Positions 42,731 through 51,981 of a stretch of DNA of 64,000 bases are shown here, in pieces (position 1 is the stretch's first letter; every line of letters starts with the position of its first letter). The position numbers and the translations under genes were made by a program. The DNA comes from Maritimibacter sp. (lineage in GTDB: Bacteria > Pseudomonadota > Alphaproteobacteria > Rhodobacterales > Rhodobacteraceae): NCBI GenBank assembly GCA_002695005.1, contig NZNT01000026.1, positions 310,001 to 374,000 of the forward strand, given 5' to 3'. Under the pieces are notes generated by a model that did not search any database, was not told the origin of the DNA, and saw nothing but the letters and a program-made list of their open reading frames with translations.

Positions 42731-43519
42731 ATGGATTTCCGCGACATTGACGTGCGTAGCGATACGAGTAAGGACAACGTTTCGTCGAAATTCCTGAAAC
42801 CGGGTGCGACCAACTCGCTGCCCAAATCGGCCGACATATCACCCGGTCCCGGATTCATGGTGCGAACGCGTTTCGACCGACCCGACGCCGATGTGGTCGC
42901 GGGCTTCGAACACTTCGAGTCCACCGACATTTCCGACAGCCTCAACCGGCTCTATGCGATGGGTCCGGGGATACACAACGTGGTCAACGACGCGCCGCTC
43001 TGCGGCCCCGTCTGCACGGTCAAGGTCTATCCCGGCGACAACCTGATGGTGCACAAGATCCTCGACATCGCCCAACCCGGCGACGTGGTTGTGGTCGACG
43101 GATCAGGCAGCATGAACGCGGCGCTGATCGGAGACCTCGTGTCGAACAAGGCCCGCCATCGCGGCATCCAGGGTTTCATCATCGACGGACTGGTGCGCGA
43201 CCTGCCCGGCCTGCGTGAATGCGGCCTGCCGATCTATGCGCGCGGCGTGACCCCGTTCGGCCCGCTCCATCGCGGACCGGGCGAGATCAACTATCCGGTC
43301 GCCTGCGGCGGGATCGTGGTCAATCCGGGCGACATCGTGCGTGCCGATCCGTCCGGCGTGGCCGTGGTGCCGCGCGACTGGGCGCCGGAAATCCTCAAGC
43401 GCCTTCGCGCGGGTGAAGAAAAACTGGCCGCCTACACCGCGAACGTGAAACGCGGTGTCTTTTCGAACGCCTGGGTCGATGACCAACTGGAGGCCGCAGG
43501 CTGCATTTTCGATGACTAG
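42731..43519 (+). CDS. RraA-like / HMG-CHA aldolase family protein
   Basis: A 262-residue protein. DISDSLNRLYAMGPGIHNV, CGPVCTVKVYPGDNLMVHKI and GFIIDGLVRDLPGLRECGLP match the RraA-like fold, which contains class II 4-hydroxy-4-methyl-2-oxoglutarate / 4-carboxy-4-hydroxy-2-oxoadipate aldolases. GFIIDGLVRD holds the conserved glycine-rich and Arg-Asp elements of the aldolase active site. It is longer than RraA (about 160 residues), so RNase E regulation is not expected. The stop overlaps the start of the CphA-like gene by eight bases. Confidence 0.85.
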   Translation: MDFRDIDVRSDTSKDNVSSKFLKPGATNSLPKSADISPGPGFMVRTRFDRPDADVVAGFEHFESTDISDSLNRLYAMGPGIHNVVNDAPLCGPVCTVKVYPGDNLMVHKILDIAQPGDVVVVDGSGSMNAALIGDLVSNKARHRGIQGFIIDGLVRDLPGLRECGLPIYARGVTPFGPLHRGPGEINYPVACGGIVVNPGDIVRADPSGVAVVPRDWAPEILKRLRAGEEKLAAYTANVKRGVFSNAWVDDQLEAAGCIFDD

Positions 43520-44630
43520 AACCGTCACACCGACGGCCGGCGGCGCGGGCTTTCTGCCCGACCTCGACCGGCTGCGCCGCGCTGCGCGGCTCCATCGCCT
43601 GCCCGATGCGCTGAACGTGCTCAAACGGCGGCGGCTTGCACCCGTGAGCCGCCGGTTTTACCGCGAGATGTGGCAGGCCGCGGCGGACAACATCGGCGCG
43701 ACCTGCCGCCCGGTCGGGCCCGGCCTGACCCGGATCGACCGGGACGGGTACGCCACCTTCGTGGAAGGTTCGGACCTGATGCTCGACAGCGCCGTGACCC
43801 TGTCCATGATCGGCGACCGGGAGGTGAGCTTTGAACTGATCGCGGGCCACGGCATCCGCACGCCCGCCTACAGGGTCTTCGACCGGGCACGGGCGCGGGA
43901 GGCGGAGGCGTTCCTCGCGGCGACGGGTGGCCCCGTGGTGGTGAAGCCCCTGCGCGGGACCGGCGGCGGGCGTGGCGTGACGACCGGCGTGGATACACCC
44001 GAACGGTTGCGGCGGGCCATCCGCCGCGCGGCCCGGTTCGGACGCGACCTCGTGGTCGAGGAGCAGGTGCCGGGCGACTATTACCGCCTGACCTATCTCG
44101 ACGGCGACCTGATCGACGCGGTGCGTCGCGACCCGCCGGCCCTCGTCGGCACCGGCGACAAGACGATCCGCCACCTCGTCGCGCGGGAGAATGACCGCCG
44201 TTTGAACGGGCCGGTTCCCACGGCTTTGAGCCCGCTCCTGATCGACGCGGATATGCGCAACCGGCTGGCCGAGGACGGGCGGCGCCTGTCCGATGTGCCG
44301 GCCCGGGGCGAGACGGTCGTGGTCAAGCGCGCGGTGAACGAGAATGCGGCGGCGCAGAACCATTCGGTTCAGGGTCAGGTGCCCGAGGCGACGGCGGCCC
44401 GGCTGGGCCAGCTTGTCACCGACCTTGGCCTGCGCTTCGCGGGCGTCGACCTGATGACCCCCGACCTCGCCACACCTCTTGGACCTGAAGGGCCCGTGGT
44501 GATCGAGATCAACGGAAACCCCGGCCTGCATCACCATGTCCTCGTCGCGAACCCCACTCAGGCGGTTCCGGTGCCGCGGATCGTGCTCGAACACCTGTTC
44601 GCGAACCGCGTGGGCGTGGTGCGGCCGTGA
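43512..44630 (+). CDS. CphA-like ATP-grasp ligase
   Basis: A 372-residue ATP-grasp protein resembling the central domain of cyanophycin synthetase. VVKPLRGTGGGRGVTTGV is the nucleotide loop, VVEEQVPGDYYRLTYLDGDL follows, and GVDLMTPDLATPL with VVIEINGNPGLHHHV gives the Mg-binding Asp/Glu/Asn end. It lacks the C-terminal Mur-ligase-like domain of CphA, so it should form a single amide or thioester bond rather than the full polymer. The ATG at 43512 overlaps the RraA-like stop. Confidence 0.83.
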   Translation: MTRTVTPTAGGAGFLPDLDRLRRAARLHRLPDALNVLKRRRLAPVSRRFYREMWQAAADNIGATCRPVGPGLTRIDRDGYATFVEGSDLMLDSAVTLSMIGDREVSFELIAGHGIRTPAYRVFDRARAREAEAFLAATGGPVVVKPLRGTGGGRGVTTGVDTPERLRRAIRRAARFGRDLVVEEQVPGDYYRLTYLDGDLIDAVRRDPPALVGTGDKTIRHLVARENDRRLNGPVPTALSPLLIDADMRNRLAEDGRRLSDVPARGETVVVKRAVNENAAAQNHSVQGQVPEATAARLGQLVTDLGLRFAGVDLMTPDLATPLGPEGPVVIEINGNPGLHHHVLVANPTQAVPVPRIVLEHLFANRVGVVRP

Positions 44631-45838
44631 AGCATCGTGGCATGACCTCGACGCTCGACACCGCCTTGCCCGTGCTCCTTCTTGGGGGCGAGGCCAATAC
44701 GCTGGAAGTGGCGCGTCACTTCGGGAAAACCGGGATCGCGGTGGAGATTTCGGGCGGGTCGGACACCTGGGGCATGGCGAGCTGGCATTGTCGGCGGGCC
44801 TATCCCGTGCCCTCCGGAACGCGCACGCATGATTTCTGGCGGGCATTGCTGCTTGCGGACGATCACAGCCATGACGGCCATGTCCTGTTCGCGATGTGCG
44901 ACGATGCCATCGACTTCGTGTTGGAGAACGAGGCCGCGTTGCGGGACCGCTACCGGCTGGAAAAGTTCGACGGGCAGTTGCGCCGGGAGATGCTCGACAA
45001 GCAGCGCACGCTGGAATTGGCGGGCAAGGTGGGTGTGCCCGCCCCGGCCTACTGGCCGGTGGAGACCGCCGCGGACGTGGCGGCGCTTGCCGGCAAGCTT
45101 ACGTTTCCGGTCATGGTGAAGCCGATCCATTCGCACCTGTTCAATCACCATTTCGGGCGCAAGCTGTTCATCGTCGAGGACTCGTTCGACGAGGTGGTGG
45201 CGCGGGCGAACGAGGCGCTGGAGGCGGGGCTCGAGATCCAGATCGTCGAGATGATCCCCGGCCCCGACAACCTGCTGTCGAGCTACTACACCTATATCGA
45301 CGATCAGGGCGTGCCGCTGTTTCACTTCACCAAGCGGGTCGAGCGGCGCTATCCGGTCAATTCCGGCGGCGCGGTCTATCACGAAACGGTCTGGCTGCCG
45401 GAAACCGCCGAGATGGGGCTGCGGTTCCTGCGCGGGATCGGCTGGCGCGGGCTCGCCAATATCGAGTTCAAGCGCGACACGCGGGACGGCAAGCTCAAGA
45501 TCATCGAGGTCAACGCCCGCTTCACCGCCGCGCACCGGCTGCTGGTGCGGAGCGGCGCGCCCATCGACCTCGTTGCCTATTGCGACCTGACGGGGCAACC
45601 TGCCCCGGTGTTCACCAGCTATGCCCAGCATATGTATCTCTGGCAGCCCGTTCATGACTTCCGGGCGTTCCTTCAGTTGCGCGCGAAGGGCGAGCTGACC
45701 TTCGGCGGGTGGCTGGCGAGCCTGCCGTGGCGGCGGGCGATGAACCCGATCTTCAGCCTGTCTGATCCAATGCCCGGGGTCGCGCGGTTGCGTCATTCGC
45801 TGGCCCGTCAATGGGCGGTGAGGCTGGGGCGTGGCTGA
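44627..45838 (+). CDS. COG3919-like ATP-grasp carboxylate-amine ligase
   Basis: A 403-residue ATP-grasp protein. LLLGGEANTLEVARHFGKTG is the N-terminal Rossmann-like start, FPVMVKPIHSHLFNHHFG the ATP lysine region and LANIEFKRDTRDGKLKIIEV the metal-binding end. It belongs to the predicted carboxylate-amine ligase group often found in glycan clusters. Translation likely starts at GTG 44627, overlapping the previous stop as GTGA; ATG 44642 is the alternative. Its product is unknown. Confidence 0.82.
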   Translation: MKHRGMTSTLDTALPVLLLGGEANTLEVARHFGKTGIAVEISGGSDTWGMASWHCRRAYPVPSGTRTHDFWRALLLADDHSHDGHVLFAMCDDAIDFVLENEAALRDRYRLEKFDGQLRREMLDKQRTLELAGKVGVPAPAYWPVETAADVAALAGKLTFPVMVKPIHSHLFNHHFGRKLFIVEDSFDEVVARANEALEAGLEIQIVEMIPGPDNLLSSYYTYIDDQGVPLFHFTKRVERRYPVNSGGAVYHETVWLPETAEMGLRFLRGIGWRGLANIEFKRDTRDGKLKIIEVNARFTAAHRLLVRSGAPIDLVAYCDLTGQPAPVFTSYAQHMYLWQPVHDFRAFLQLRAKGELTFGGWLASLPWRRAMNPIFSLSDPMPGVARLRHSLARQWAVRLGRG

Positions 45839-46880
45839 TCCCGTCCGGGTCGGGACACCGGCGCTGACGGCGTTCGGCCGGGCGCTTATGGAACGCGCCG
45901 GTGTGGACAGTGCACAGGCTGAGAGCGTCACCGAAAACCTTGTCTGGAACGATGCCGCCGGCCGCCACAATCACGGCTTCGAGCGCCTGCCTGTCTTGCT
46001 CGACCGTGTGGCATCGGGCGCGATCCGGTGTCCGGCCGAGATTTCGGTGCGCGAGGTCGGACCGGCGCTTGCCCATCTCGACGCGGGCGGCGGCTTTGGC
46101 CAGCACGCCGGGAGGGTGGCGGTGGACCGCGCCTGCGACATGGCCGAGGCGGGGGGGATCGGGGTGGTCGGCGTGTCGGGGAGCAATTTCTACGGCACCG
46201 GCGCGGCGTTCGTTGCGCGGGCCACGGCGCGCGGGCACATCGCCTTTGCCCTGTCCAATTCCTACGCCAAGGTGGCCGCCCATGGCGGGCGCGCGCCGGT
46301 CCTCGGGACCAACCCGCTGGCCTTCGGCGCACCGCTGGCAGACGGCGACCTGATCGTCGATTTCTCGACCGCTGCGCTGGCGGGATCGACGCTGCGTGAC
46401 GCACAGGCGACCGGCACGCCGCTCCCCGAAGGATTGGCTATCGACACGGAGGGAGCGCCCGTCACCGATCCGGCGCAGGCGGCCGGGGCGACGCTGTTGC
46501 CGGACGCGGGGGCCAAGGGCTTTGGCCTCGCTTTGATGGTCGAGGTGCTGGCGGGCGTTCTGACCGGCGCGGGCATCGGGCCGGAGGTCGGCTCGCTTTA
46601 TGCCGACACCGACCGCCCTGCCGACAATGGTCATTTCTTCCTCGTCCTCGATCCCGGGCGCTGGTTGCCCGGTGGCGGGTTCGGTGAGCGGATGGCGGCA
46701 CTGGCCGGGATGGTGGCGGCGTCGGCCCCCGAGGGGGTCGTGCGACTGCCCGGCGCCGCCCGTGCGGCAGCTTTGAGAGAGAGCGCGGAACAGGGTGTTG
46801 CCCTCACAGCGGCAACATGGGCCGGGCTCGGAGGGCTCGCGGAGCGCCACGGGGTCGCCCTGCCCAAACGTCGGTCATAA
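45831..46880 (+). CDS. Ldh2-family malate/lactate-type dehydrogenase, divergent active site
   Basis: A 349-residue NAD(P)-dependent 2-hydroxyacid (or imino acid) oxidoreductase of the Ldh2/AllD/ComC group. GRHNHGFERLP keeps His48, SNSYAKVAAHGGRAPVLGTNPLAFG and DAGAKGFGLALMVEVLAG are standard. The family's SxHFG histidine is replaced: GSNFYGTGAAF has Phe at residue 120. It starts at GTG 45831, overlapping the ATP-grasp stop by eight bases. Perhaps it reduces a 2-oxo acid from the RraA-like aldolase, which is inference. Confidence 0.83.
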   Translation: MADPVRVGTPALTAFGRALMERAGVDSAQAESVTENLVWNDAAGRHNHGFERLPVLLDRVASGAIRCPAEISVREVGPALAHLDAGGGFGQHAGRVAVDRACDMAEAGGIGVVGVSGSNFYGTGAAFVARATARGHIAFALSNSYAKVAAHGGRAPVLGTNPLAFGAPLADGDLIVDFSTAALAGSTLRDAQATGTPLPEGLAIDTEGAPVTDPAQAAGATLLPDAGAKGFGLALMVEVLAGVLTGAGIGPEVGSLYADTDRPADNGHFFLVLDPGRWLPGGGFGERMAALAGMVAASAPEGVVRLPGAARAAALRESAEQGVALTAATWAGLGGLAERHGVALPKRRS

Positions 46881-46935
46881 TGCTGCCCGACTTGGCCGGT
46901 ATGCCCTTGCGCGGGCAGAAACGAAGACAAATCGC

Positions 46936-48543
46936 ATGACACTCGACATTTGCGTCATCCTCGACGCGGGCCGGCCCGTCGGCCCGGGAGAACGCCGGTT
47001 CCTAGCCGCGCTGGCGGATGATCCGCGTCTGTCCGTGGCGGGGGTGTTCACCGCGCCGGGTGCCGATCCCCTGCTCCCCGCAATTCTGCGAGGGGCGCTC
47101 GCGGTTGAAACCCGCGCCTTTCCCGCGCCAGACACTGCGCCGCCATTGGCCAGGACGCCGGAGCCGATCCCGCCTGACGGGTTGCCCACTTGCGATGTGA
47201 TCGTCGATTTCGCTGGGTCCGCGCCGGAGGCCGCACCGGTGCATGGCATCTGGCGGCTGTCCTCCTTCACGCCGGAGGCTGCGATTACCGAGGCCCGCCT
47301 GCGCGCGCCCGTAACCGAGGTGGTTCTCAGTGTCGAGAACGGCGGCGCGGCCCGCCCGATTGCCAGCGCCCGCTATGACACCAAGTTCCTTGCCACCCGC
47401 AACGCCGCCTATGCGCGGGAGAAATCGGTGCAGCTTCTGCACCGGGAACTCGCGCGGCTGGCCGGGACGAACACCCTGCCCGCCCCGATCACGCCGCCCG
47501 ATGCGCTGACGCCTCCGCGTAGCAGCCACCTGCCCGACTACATCGGTGCGGTGGGCCGGGAGCTTGCCATGCGGGCCTGGCGCAAGGTGCAGGCCAAGCG
47601 CGGGCAGCGGCCCGGCATGTTCTTTCTGCGCCTCGGGCATGGCACGTTGGCCGACCTCGACCCCGCCACCGGCACCGACCTGATCCCCGACGGCAATACC
47701 TATTGGGCCGACCCGTTCCTGTTCGAGGACAGCGGCGAGACCTACCTGTTTTACGAGGATTTCGACTTCGCCACCGGGCGCGGCCACCTGTCGGTGGGGC
47801 GGCTCGACGGAGACGGGATGGTTCCGCTGGGCCCTGTGATGGTGCAGCCGCATCACCTGTCCTACCCTTTCGTGTTCCGGTGGGGCGATGAGATCCTGAT
47901 GATCCCCGAGACGCATCAGGCCGAGCGCATCGAGGTCTGGCGCGCCACCGAGTTCCCGCTAAAATGGGAGCTTGCCTCGACCGCGCTCGAGGGTGTGAAG
48001 GCCGTGGATAGCGTGGTGTTCGAACGGGCGGGCGCGTGGTGGCTGATGACCAACATCTGCCGCGACAGTTTCGGGGACTTCGGGACGGAACTGCACCTTT
48101 ACCGGATCGACGATCCCTTGCTGGGCGGTGCGACAGCCCATCCGCTCAACCCCGTCGTGATCGACGCGACCATTGCGCGTGGCGGGGGGCGTGTGTTCGA
48201 ACACGAGGGGCGGCTGTTGCGGGCCAGTCAGGACAATTCGCACGGGATTTATGGATACGGCCTGAACCTCATGGAGATCACGGCGCTGAGCGACACGGAT
48301 TATGGAGAGCGCCGGTTGCGCTACCTGTCGCCCGAGGCGCTGGACGGTGTGATGGGTCTGCACCACATGGACGCGGCGGGCGGGCGCACGGTGATCGACC
48401 TGCGGCGCACCTTCACCGGGCTGCACCGCTCAGGGCGTGGGAAGCACCAGCACGCGGCGGCGCAGGAAAACCACCATGAGGACGAGCCAGATCGCCGCCG
48501 CCTCGGTAATGGTGAGGCCGAGCCCGACTTCCCGGCCCAGTGA
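46936..48543 (+). CDS. GINT1-like glycan-modifying protein (beta-propeller domain)
   Basis: A 535-residue protein. The C-terminal 300 residues have GNTYWADPFLFEDSGETYLF, FRWGDEILMIPETHQAERIE and FERAGAWWLMTNI. They resemble the N-terminal domain of glucosamine inositolphosphorylceramide transferase (GINT1) and GH32/43-like five-bladed propellers. The first 200 residues are formyltransferase-like at best. The ATG at 46936 was chosen at the start of the conserved part. The last 114 bases run antisense to the flippase gene, with a low-complexity tail rich in His, Arg and Glu; the true stop context deserves care. Confidence 0.72.
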   Translation: MTLDICVILDAGRPVGPGERRFLAALADDPRLSVAGVFTAPGADPLLPAILRGALAVETRAFPAPDTAPPLARTPEPIPPDGLPTCDVIVDFAGSAPEAAPVHGIWRLSSFTPEAAITEARLRAPVTEVVLSVENGGAARPIASARYDTKFLATRNAAYAREKSVQLLHRELARLAGTNTLPAPITPPDALTPPRSSHLPDYIGAVGRELAMRAWRKVQAKRGQRPGMFFLRLGHGTLADLDPATGTDLIPDGNTYWADPFLFEDSGETYLFYEDFDFATGRGHLSVGRLDGDGMVPLGPVMVQPHHLSYPFVFRWGDEILMIPETHQAERIEVWRATEFPLKWELASTALEGVKAVDSVVFERAGAWWLMTNICRDSFGDFGTELHLYRIDDPLLGGATAHPLNPVVIDATIARGGGRVFEHEGRLLRASQDNSHGIYGYGLNLMEITALSDTDYGERRLRYLSPEALDGVMGLHHMDAAGGRTVIDLRRTFTGLHRSGRGKHQHAAAQENHHEDEPDRRRLGNGEAEPDFPAQ

Positions 48544-49845
48544 CTCCCGCTGCCCGGTGGAGAGCGTGATCGCCGCGTAGGTCATCAGGGTGAGCGCAGC
48601 CGCAGGGAGGAAGGTCGTCACGATCTCCATCACCCGTAGTTGGAGCGCGCGCGAGATCGCGATGAGCGAGAGCGAGCCGACAACGACGCTTGCGCCGAGA
48701 TGTGAATAAGCGGCCGCCTCGGGTCCATAGCGCCCCACGGCGAAAAGCAGGATGACCAGCGTGGCCGCGCCCGCCGAGCGGATCTGAAGCTGCCGCCCGC
48801 CGTGGCTCGTGGTGATCATCACGGGTTCAAGCAGGCCCGACAGGAAAGCGATGGACTTGGAGACCGAGAGGATCGCGACGATGGACGCGGCCGCGAGCCA
48901 TGTTTCGTCGAGGATCGTCACCACCAGCATGGGCGCGAGCAGCGACACCGCGCAGGCGATGGGCCACAGGAGTGCGGCGGCGAGCGACATGTTTTCGATC
49001 CACGCGCGTTTCATCGCGTCACGCCCAAGCCCCTCCTTCTCGATCCGGGTGAACCGGGACCAGGACAGGATGCCCAGCGGCTGCACCACGAGGTCGGTGG
49101 CGGTCATGGCGATGCGGGCGCCGCCGCGGTAGGCCCCGACGACGGCGGGCGACAGGAAGGCGCCGAGGACGAGGTCAGCCCCGTAATTCGACAGGAGGCC
49201 AACGGACGTGGTGCCCCAGAGCGGGGCCGTCGTGCTGCGGGCGTCGCGCAGGGTCTCGCGCCGGAATTCGAACCGGGGAAGCGCACGGACCATACCGCCG
49301 GTGATGAAAAACCCGGTGAGCGTGGAGACATAACGCGAGGCGACGAGCGCCTCGATCCCCCATCCGCGCGACAGGAGGGCCACGGCAGCAGCGAGGCCGA
49401 GCGCCTCGGACAGGACGACATAGACGCTGGCGGTGCGCACCTTGGCATCGCGCACGAGCTGCGCCTCCCACCAGGCCGTGGGCACGATGACCAGAGGCAG
49501 CGGGGCGAGCGAAATGAGGGCGAGACCGCTTACCGTTCCAAGGCCGCCCTGAAGCAGGCCGACGACGAAAATCACCAGCATGGCAATGGCGCCCACGCCG
49601 AGCTTGGCCCAGAAGAGCGTGGAGCGGTCCCGGTCGAAATTCTGCGAGCGCAGGAGCGCCTGATAGAAGCCGGTGAAAACGAAGGTCGTCCCGATGACCG
49701 TGAGCGCCCAGGCGAAGGCATAGGTGCCGAAGTCGGCAAGATCGAGGTAGCGCGACGCGACCGCGACGGCGAGGAACGATATGACCTGACCGATAACGCG
49801 GGAGCCGACGCCGACGACATAGGGCGGGAACAGCTTGGCTAGCAT
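48430..49845 (-). CDS. Wzx-like oligosaccharide flippase
   Basis: A 471-residue multi-pass MATE/MVF-fold protein with about a dozen hydrophobic helices. GVGSRVIGQVISFLAVAVAS and LADFGTYAFAWALTVIGTTF near the N-terminus and GAYRGGARIAMTATDLVVQP are typical of polysaccharide flippases. It would move lipid-linked repeat units across the inner membrane. The ATG at 49845 has AGGGGGA upstream. Its 3' end overlaps the GINT1-like gene on the opposite strand by 114 bases. Confidence 0.88.
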   Translation of the reverse strand: MLAKLFPPYVVGVGSRVIGQVISFLAVAVASRYLDLADFGTYAFAWALTVIGTTFVFTGFYQALLRSQNFDRDRSTLFWAKLGVGAIAMLVIFVVGLLQGGLGTVSGLALISLAPLPLVIVPTAWWEAQLVRDAKVRTASVYVVLSEALGLAAAVALLSRGWGIEALVASRYVSTLTGFFITGGMVRALPRFEFRRETLRDARSTTAPLWGTTSVGLLSNYGADLVLGAFLSPAVVGAYRGGARIAMTATDLVVQPLGILSWSRFTRIEKEGLGRDAMKRAWIENMSLAAALLWPIACAVSLLAPMLVVTILDETWLAAASIVAILSVSKSIAFLSGLLEPVMITTSHGGRQLQIRSAGAATLVILLFAVGRYGPEAAAYSHLGASVVVGSLSLIAISRALQLRVMEIVTTFLPAAALTLMTYAAITLSTGQRESLGREVGLGLTITEAAAIWLVLMVVFLRRRVLVLPTP

Positions 49846-49982
49846 GGCCGTCCCCCTGCGCCGAGCGCGATGTAGCGTATCGGCAACGGTTTCACGCGGC
49901 TTGCGCGAACGCCTTGTTTTGCAAGGCAACGGGGCGCTGCGCGCTGTATTCGGGAGGTGTGACAGGACAAGCGCCGCGAACC

Positions 49983-50753
49983 ATGACGACACCCTCTCTC
50001 GCCATACGGGTCATCAGCCTGACCGACAGCACCGAGCGCCGCGCGGCGGTGGCCAAGAACCTGTCCGCCGCGACGTTCGACTGGGCGTTTCACGATGCCC
50101 ATCGCCCCGGTGACGACAGCGCGCTGATCCCCGATCCCGAAGGCCAGAAGCGGCTGTTCGGGCGCACTCTCACCCCCGGCGAGACGGCCTGTTACATGAG
50201 CCATGTCGCGGCGATCGAGACCTTTCAGGCGATGCCGGAACTCGACTGGCTGCTGGTGATGGAGGACGACGTCTGGATCGATCCGGATTTCCCCTATGCC
50301 GAGCTGGCCGGGGCGCTCGATGCGCGTGACATCGGCTATATCCGCCTGTTCGCACGGGAATGGAAACGCGGTCTTCCGCAGTTCCGGTTCGGCGAGCGGC
50401 AGATCCTTTACCTTACGTCCGATCCGTACGGCGCGCAGGGCTATCTCATCCGCCGCGACCGGGCGCGGGCCTTCCGCGCGCGGCTGACCCACATCCAGCG
50501 GCCCATCGACGACGAGCTGGGACGGTTCTGGGAGAACGGGCTGGGCAACCACATCCTGTTTCCCTTCCCGCTGATCGAGCGGCACATGCCCTCGACCCTC
50601 AACAGCGCGCGCGAGGATGCCAAGGCCGGGACGATTCTGGCCGCCCCCGCACGGCTTCGGGCGCGGCTGGGCGATTTCGTCGCCAAGCGGGCCTATCTCG
50701 CCGCCCGACGTATGCCGTTCACGCGAAACCGGATCCGGGCGCGCAAACGCTAG
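49983..50753 (+). CDS. Glycosyltransferase family 25 protein
   Basis: A 256-residue glycosyltransferase. IRVISLTDSTERRAAVAKNL is the GT25 start, ETACYMSHVAAIETF and DWLLVMEDDVWIDPDF contain the nucleotide-sugar metal site (EDD), and GAQGYLIRRDRARAF closes the domain. GT25 enzymes add galactose or similar sugars to LPS or capsule. It is a single gene between leftward genes. The ATG at 49983 was preferred over 49914. Confidence 0.88.
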   Translation: MTTPSLAIRVISLTDSTERRAAVAKNLSAATFDWAFHDAHRPGDDSALIPDPEGQKRLFGRTLTPGETACYMSHVAAIETFQAMPELDWLLVMEDDVWIDPDFPYAELAGALDARDIGYIRLFAREWKRGLPQFRFGERQILYLTSDPYGAQGYLIRRDRARAFRARLTHIQRPIDDELGRFWENGLGNHILFPFPLIERHMPSTLNSAREDAKAGTILAAPARLRARLGDFVAKRAYLAARRMPFTRNRIRARKR

Positions 50754-50760
50754 CCCGGTT

Positions 50761-51981
50761 TCAATCACCCGCGACCTCCGCCATGTTCACGGCCATCCCG
50801 TTTTCACGCAGGACGCTCGCGATTCCGCGGCGGAAGTTGCCTTCGTCGAACTGACGGGCATGGGCGGTCAGCGTGGCTGGGTCGAGGTCGTCGTACCTCT
50901 CGGCCTCGAACGCCTCCACGGCGGCCATCAGGCCTTCGGCGTCGGCCTGTTCATACAGGAGGCCCGTGCGGCCGTGGACAACGGTGTCGAGCACCCCGCC
51001 CCGCGCCATCGCGATCACCGGGCGGCCGGCCGCCATCGCCTCGACCGGGACGAGGCCGAAATCCTCTTCGCCCGGAAATACGAGCGCCTTGCAGGCGGCC
51101 ATATAGGCTTTGAGCTTCTCGAACGGCACGCGGCCCAGAAAGCGGATGTTCTCGTTCGCCGTGGCGGCCAGCGCCTTGGCCGTCTTGTCCGGGCCGCCGA
51201 TGACATAAAGCGGTTTTCCGAGGCGGTTGAAGGCCTCGATGGCGATGTCCGGGCGCTTGTAGCCCGCAAGCTCGCCCGCCCAGAGGTAGAAGCCACCACG
51301 TTCGGCCGCCGTCGCAGGCGCGAAGTCGTCCACCGCCACGGGCGGATGCACGACACGCGCGTCCCGGCGCCAGTATTTGTTGATGCGCGCCTGAACATGG
51401 GTGGAATTGGCCATGAAGGCATCGACGCGGGCAGCGCTCGTCACGTCCCATTTGCGCAGTTCGTGGACCATGCGCGGCATGAGCGCGCGTTTCAGCGGGC
51501 CGGCGGCCGCATGGTAGACGTGATACTGGTCCCACAGGTAGCGCATGGGCGAGTGGGTGTAGCACAGGTGCAGCGCGTCGGGGGCCGGGATGACCCCCTT
51601 GGCCGGGCCGGATTCGCTCGACAGGACGAGGTCGAAGCCGGACAGGTCGATCTCTTCCAGCGCGCGGGGCATCCGGGTCAGGTAGTTCTGGTAAAGCCGT
51701 GTGGAGAAAGGCAGGCGCCCGACCGAGGTGAGGTGGACGGTCTTGGAGCGGATCAGCTCACTCACCTTCGAGGGGTCATATGCGTGGGTGAAGATCTCGG
51801 CCTCGGGGAACATGCGCAAGAGCGACTCGAGCACCTTTTCCCCGCCGCGCATACCGACGAGCCAGTAATGGATGATCGCCACGCGCGGGCCAGCGCCGCC
51901 GGGACGCCGCATCAGCCGCGGGGCGGCGGGTTTGCGGGGGGCGGAAAAACCTGGAGCCTGACGATCAAGCATATGCTGCAT
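50761..51981 (-). CDS. GT4 family glycosyltransferase
   Basis: A 406-residue GT-B glycosyltransferase. HYWLVGMRGGEKVLESLLRM is the acceptor-domain start, and FPGEEDFGLVPVEAMAAGRP is the retaining donor-site E-x7-E motif. GGEKV-type glycosyltransferases are common in exopolysaccharide clusters. The ATG at 51981 has GGAG six bases upstream; ATG 51993 is possible. It overlaps the Wzc-type gene by 17 bases and is thus in the same operon. Confidence 0.9.
   Translation of the reverse strand: MQHMLDRQAPGFSAPRKPAAPRLMRRPGGAGPRVAIIHYWLVGMRGGEKVLESLLRMFPEAEIFTHAYDPSKVSELIRSKTVHLTSVGRLPFSTRLYQNYLTRMPRALEEIDLSGFDLVLSSESGPAKGVIPAPDALHLCYTHSPMRYLWDQYHVYHAAAGPLKRALMPRMVHELRKWDVTSAARVDAFMANSTHVQARINKYWRRDARVVHPPVAVDDFAPATAAERGGFYLWAGELAGYKRPDIAIEAFNRLGKPLYVIGGPDKTAKALAATANENIRFLGRVPFEKLKAYMAACKALVFPGEEDFGLVPVEAMAAGRPVIAMARGGVLDTVVHGRTGLLYEQADAEGLMAAVEAFEAERYDDLDPATLTAHARQFDEGNFRRGIASVLRENGMAVNMAEVAGD

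Noticed and set aside
42731-43519. RraA-like protein as a regulator of RNase E
   Set aside because: It is about 100 residues longer than RraA and keeps aldolase-type elements; the operon context is metabolic.
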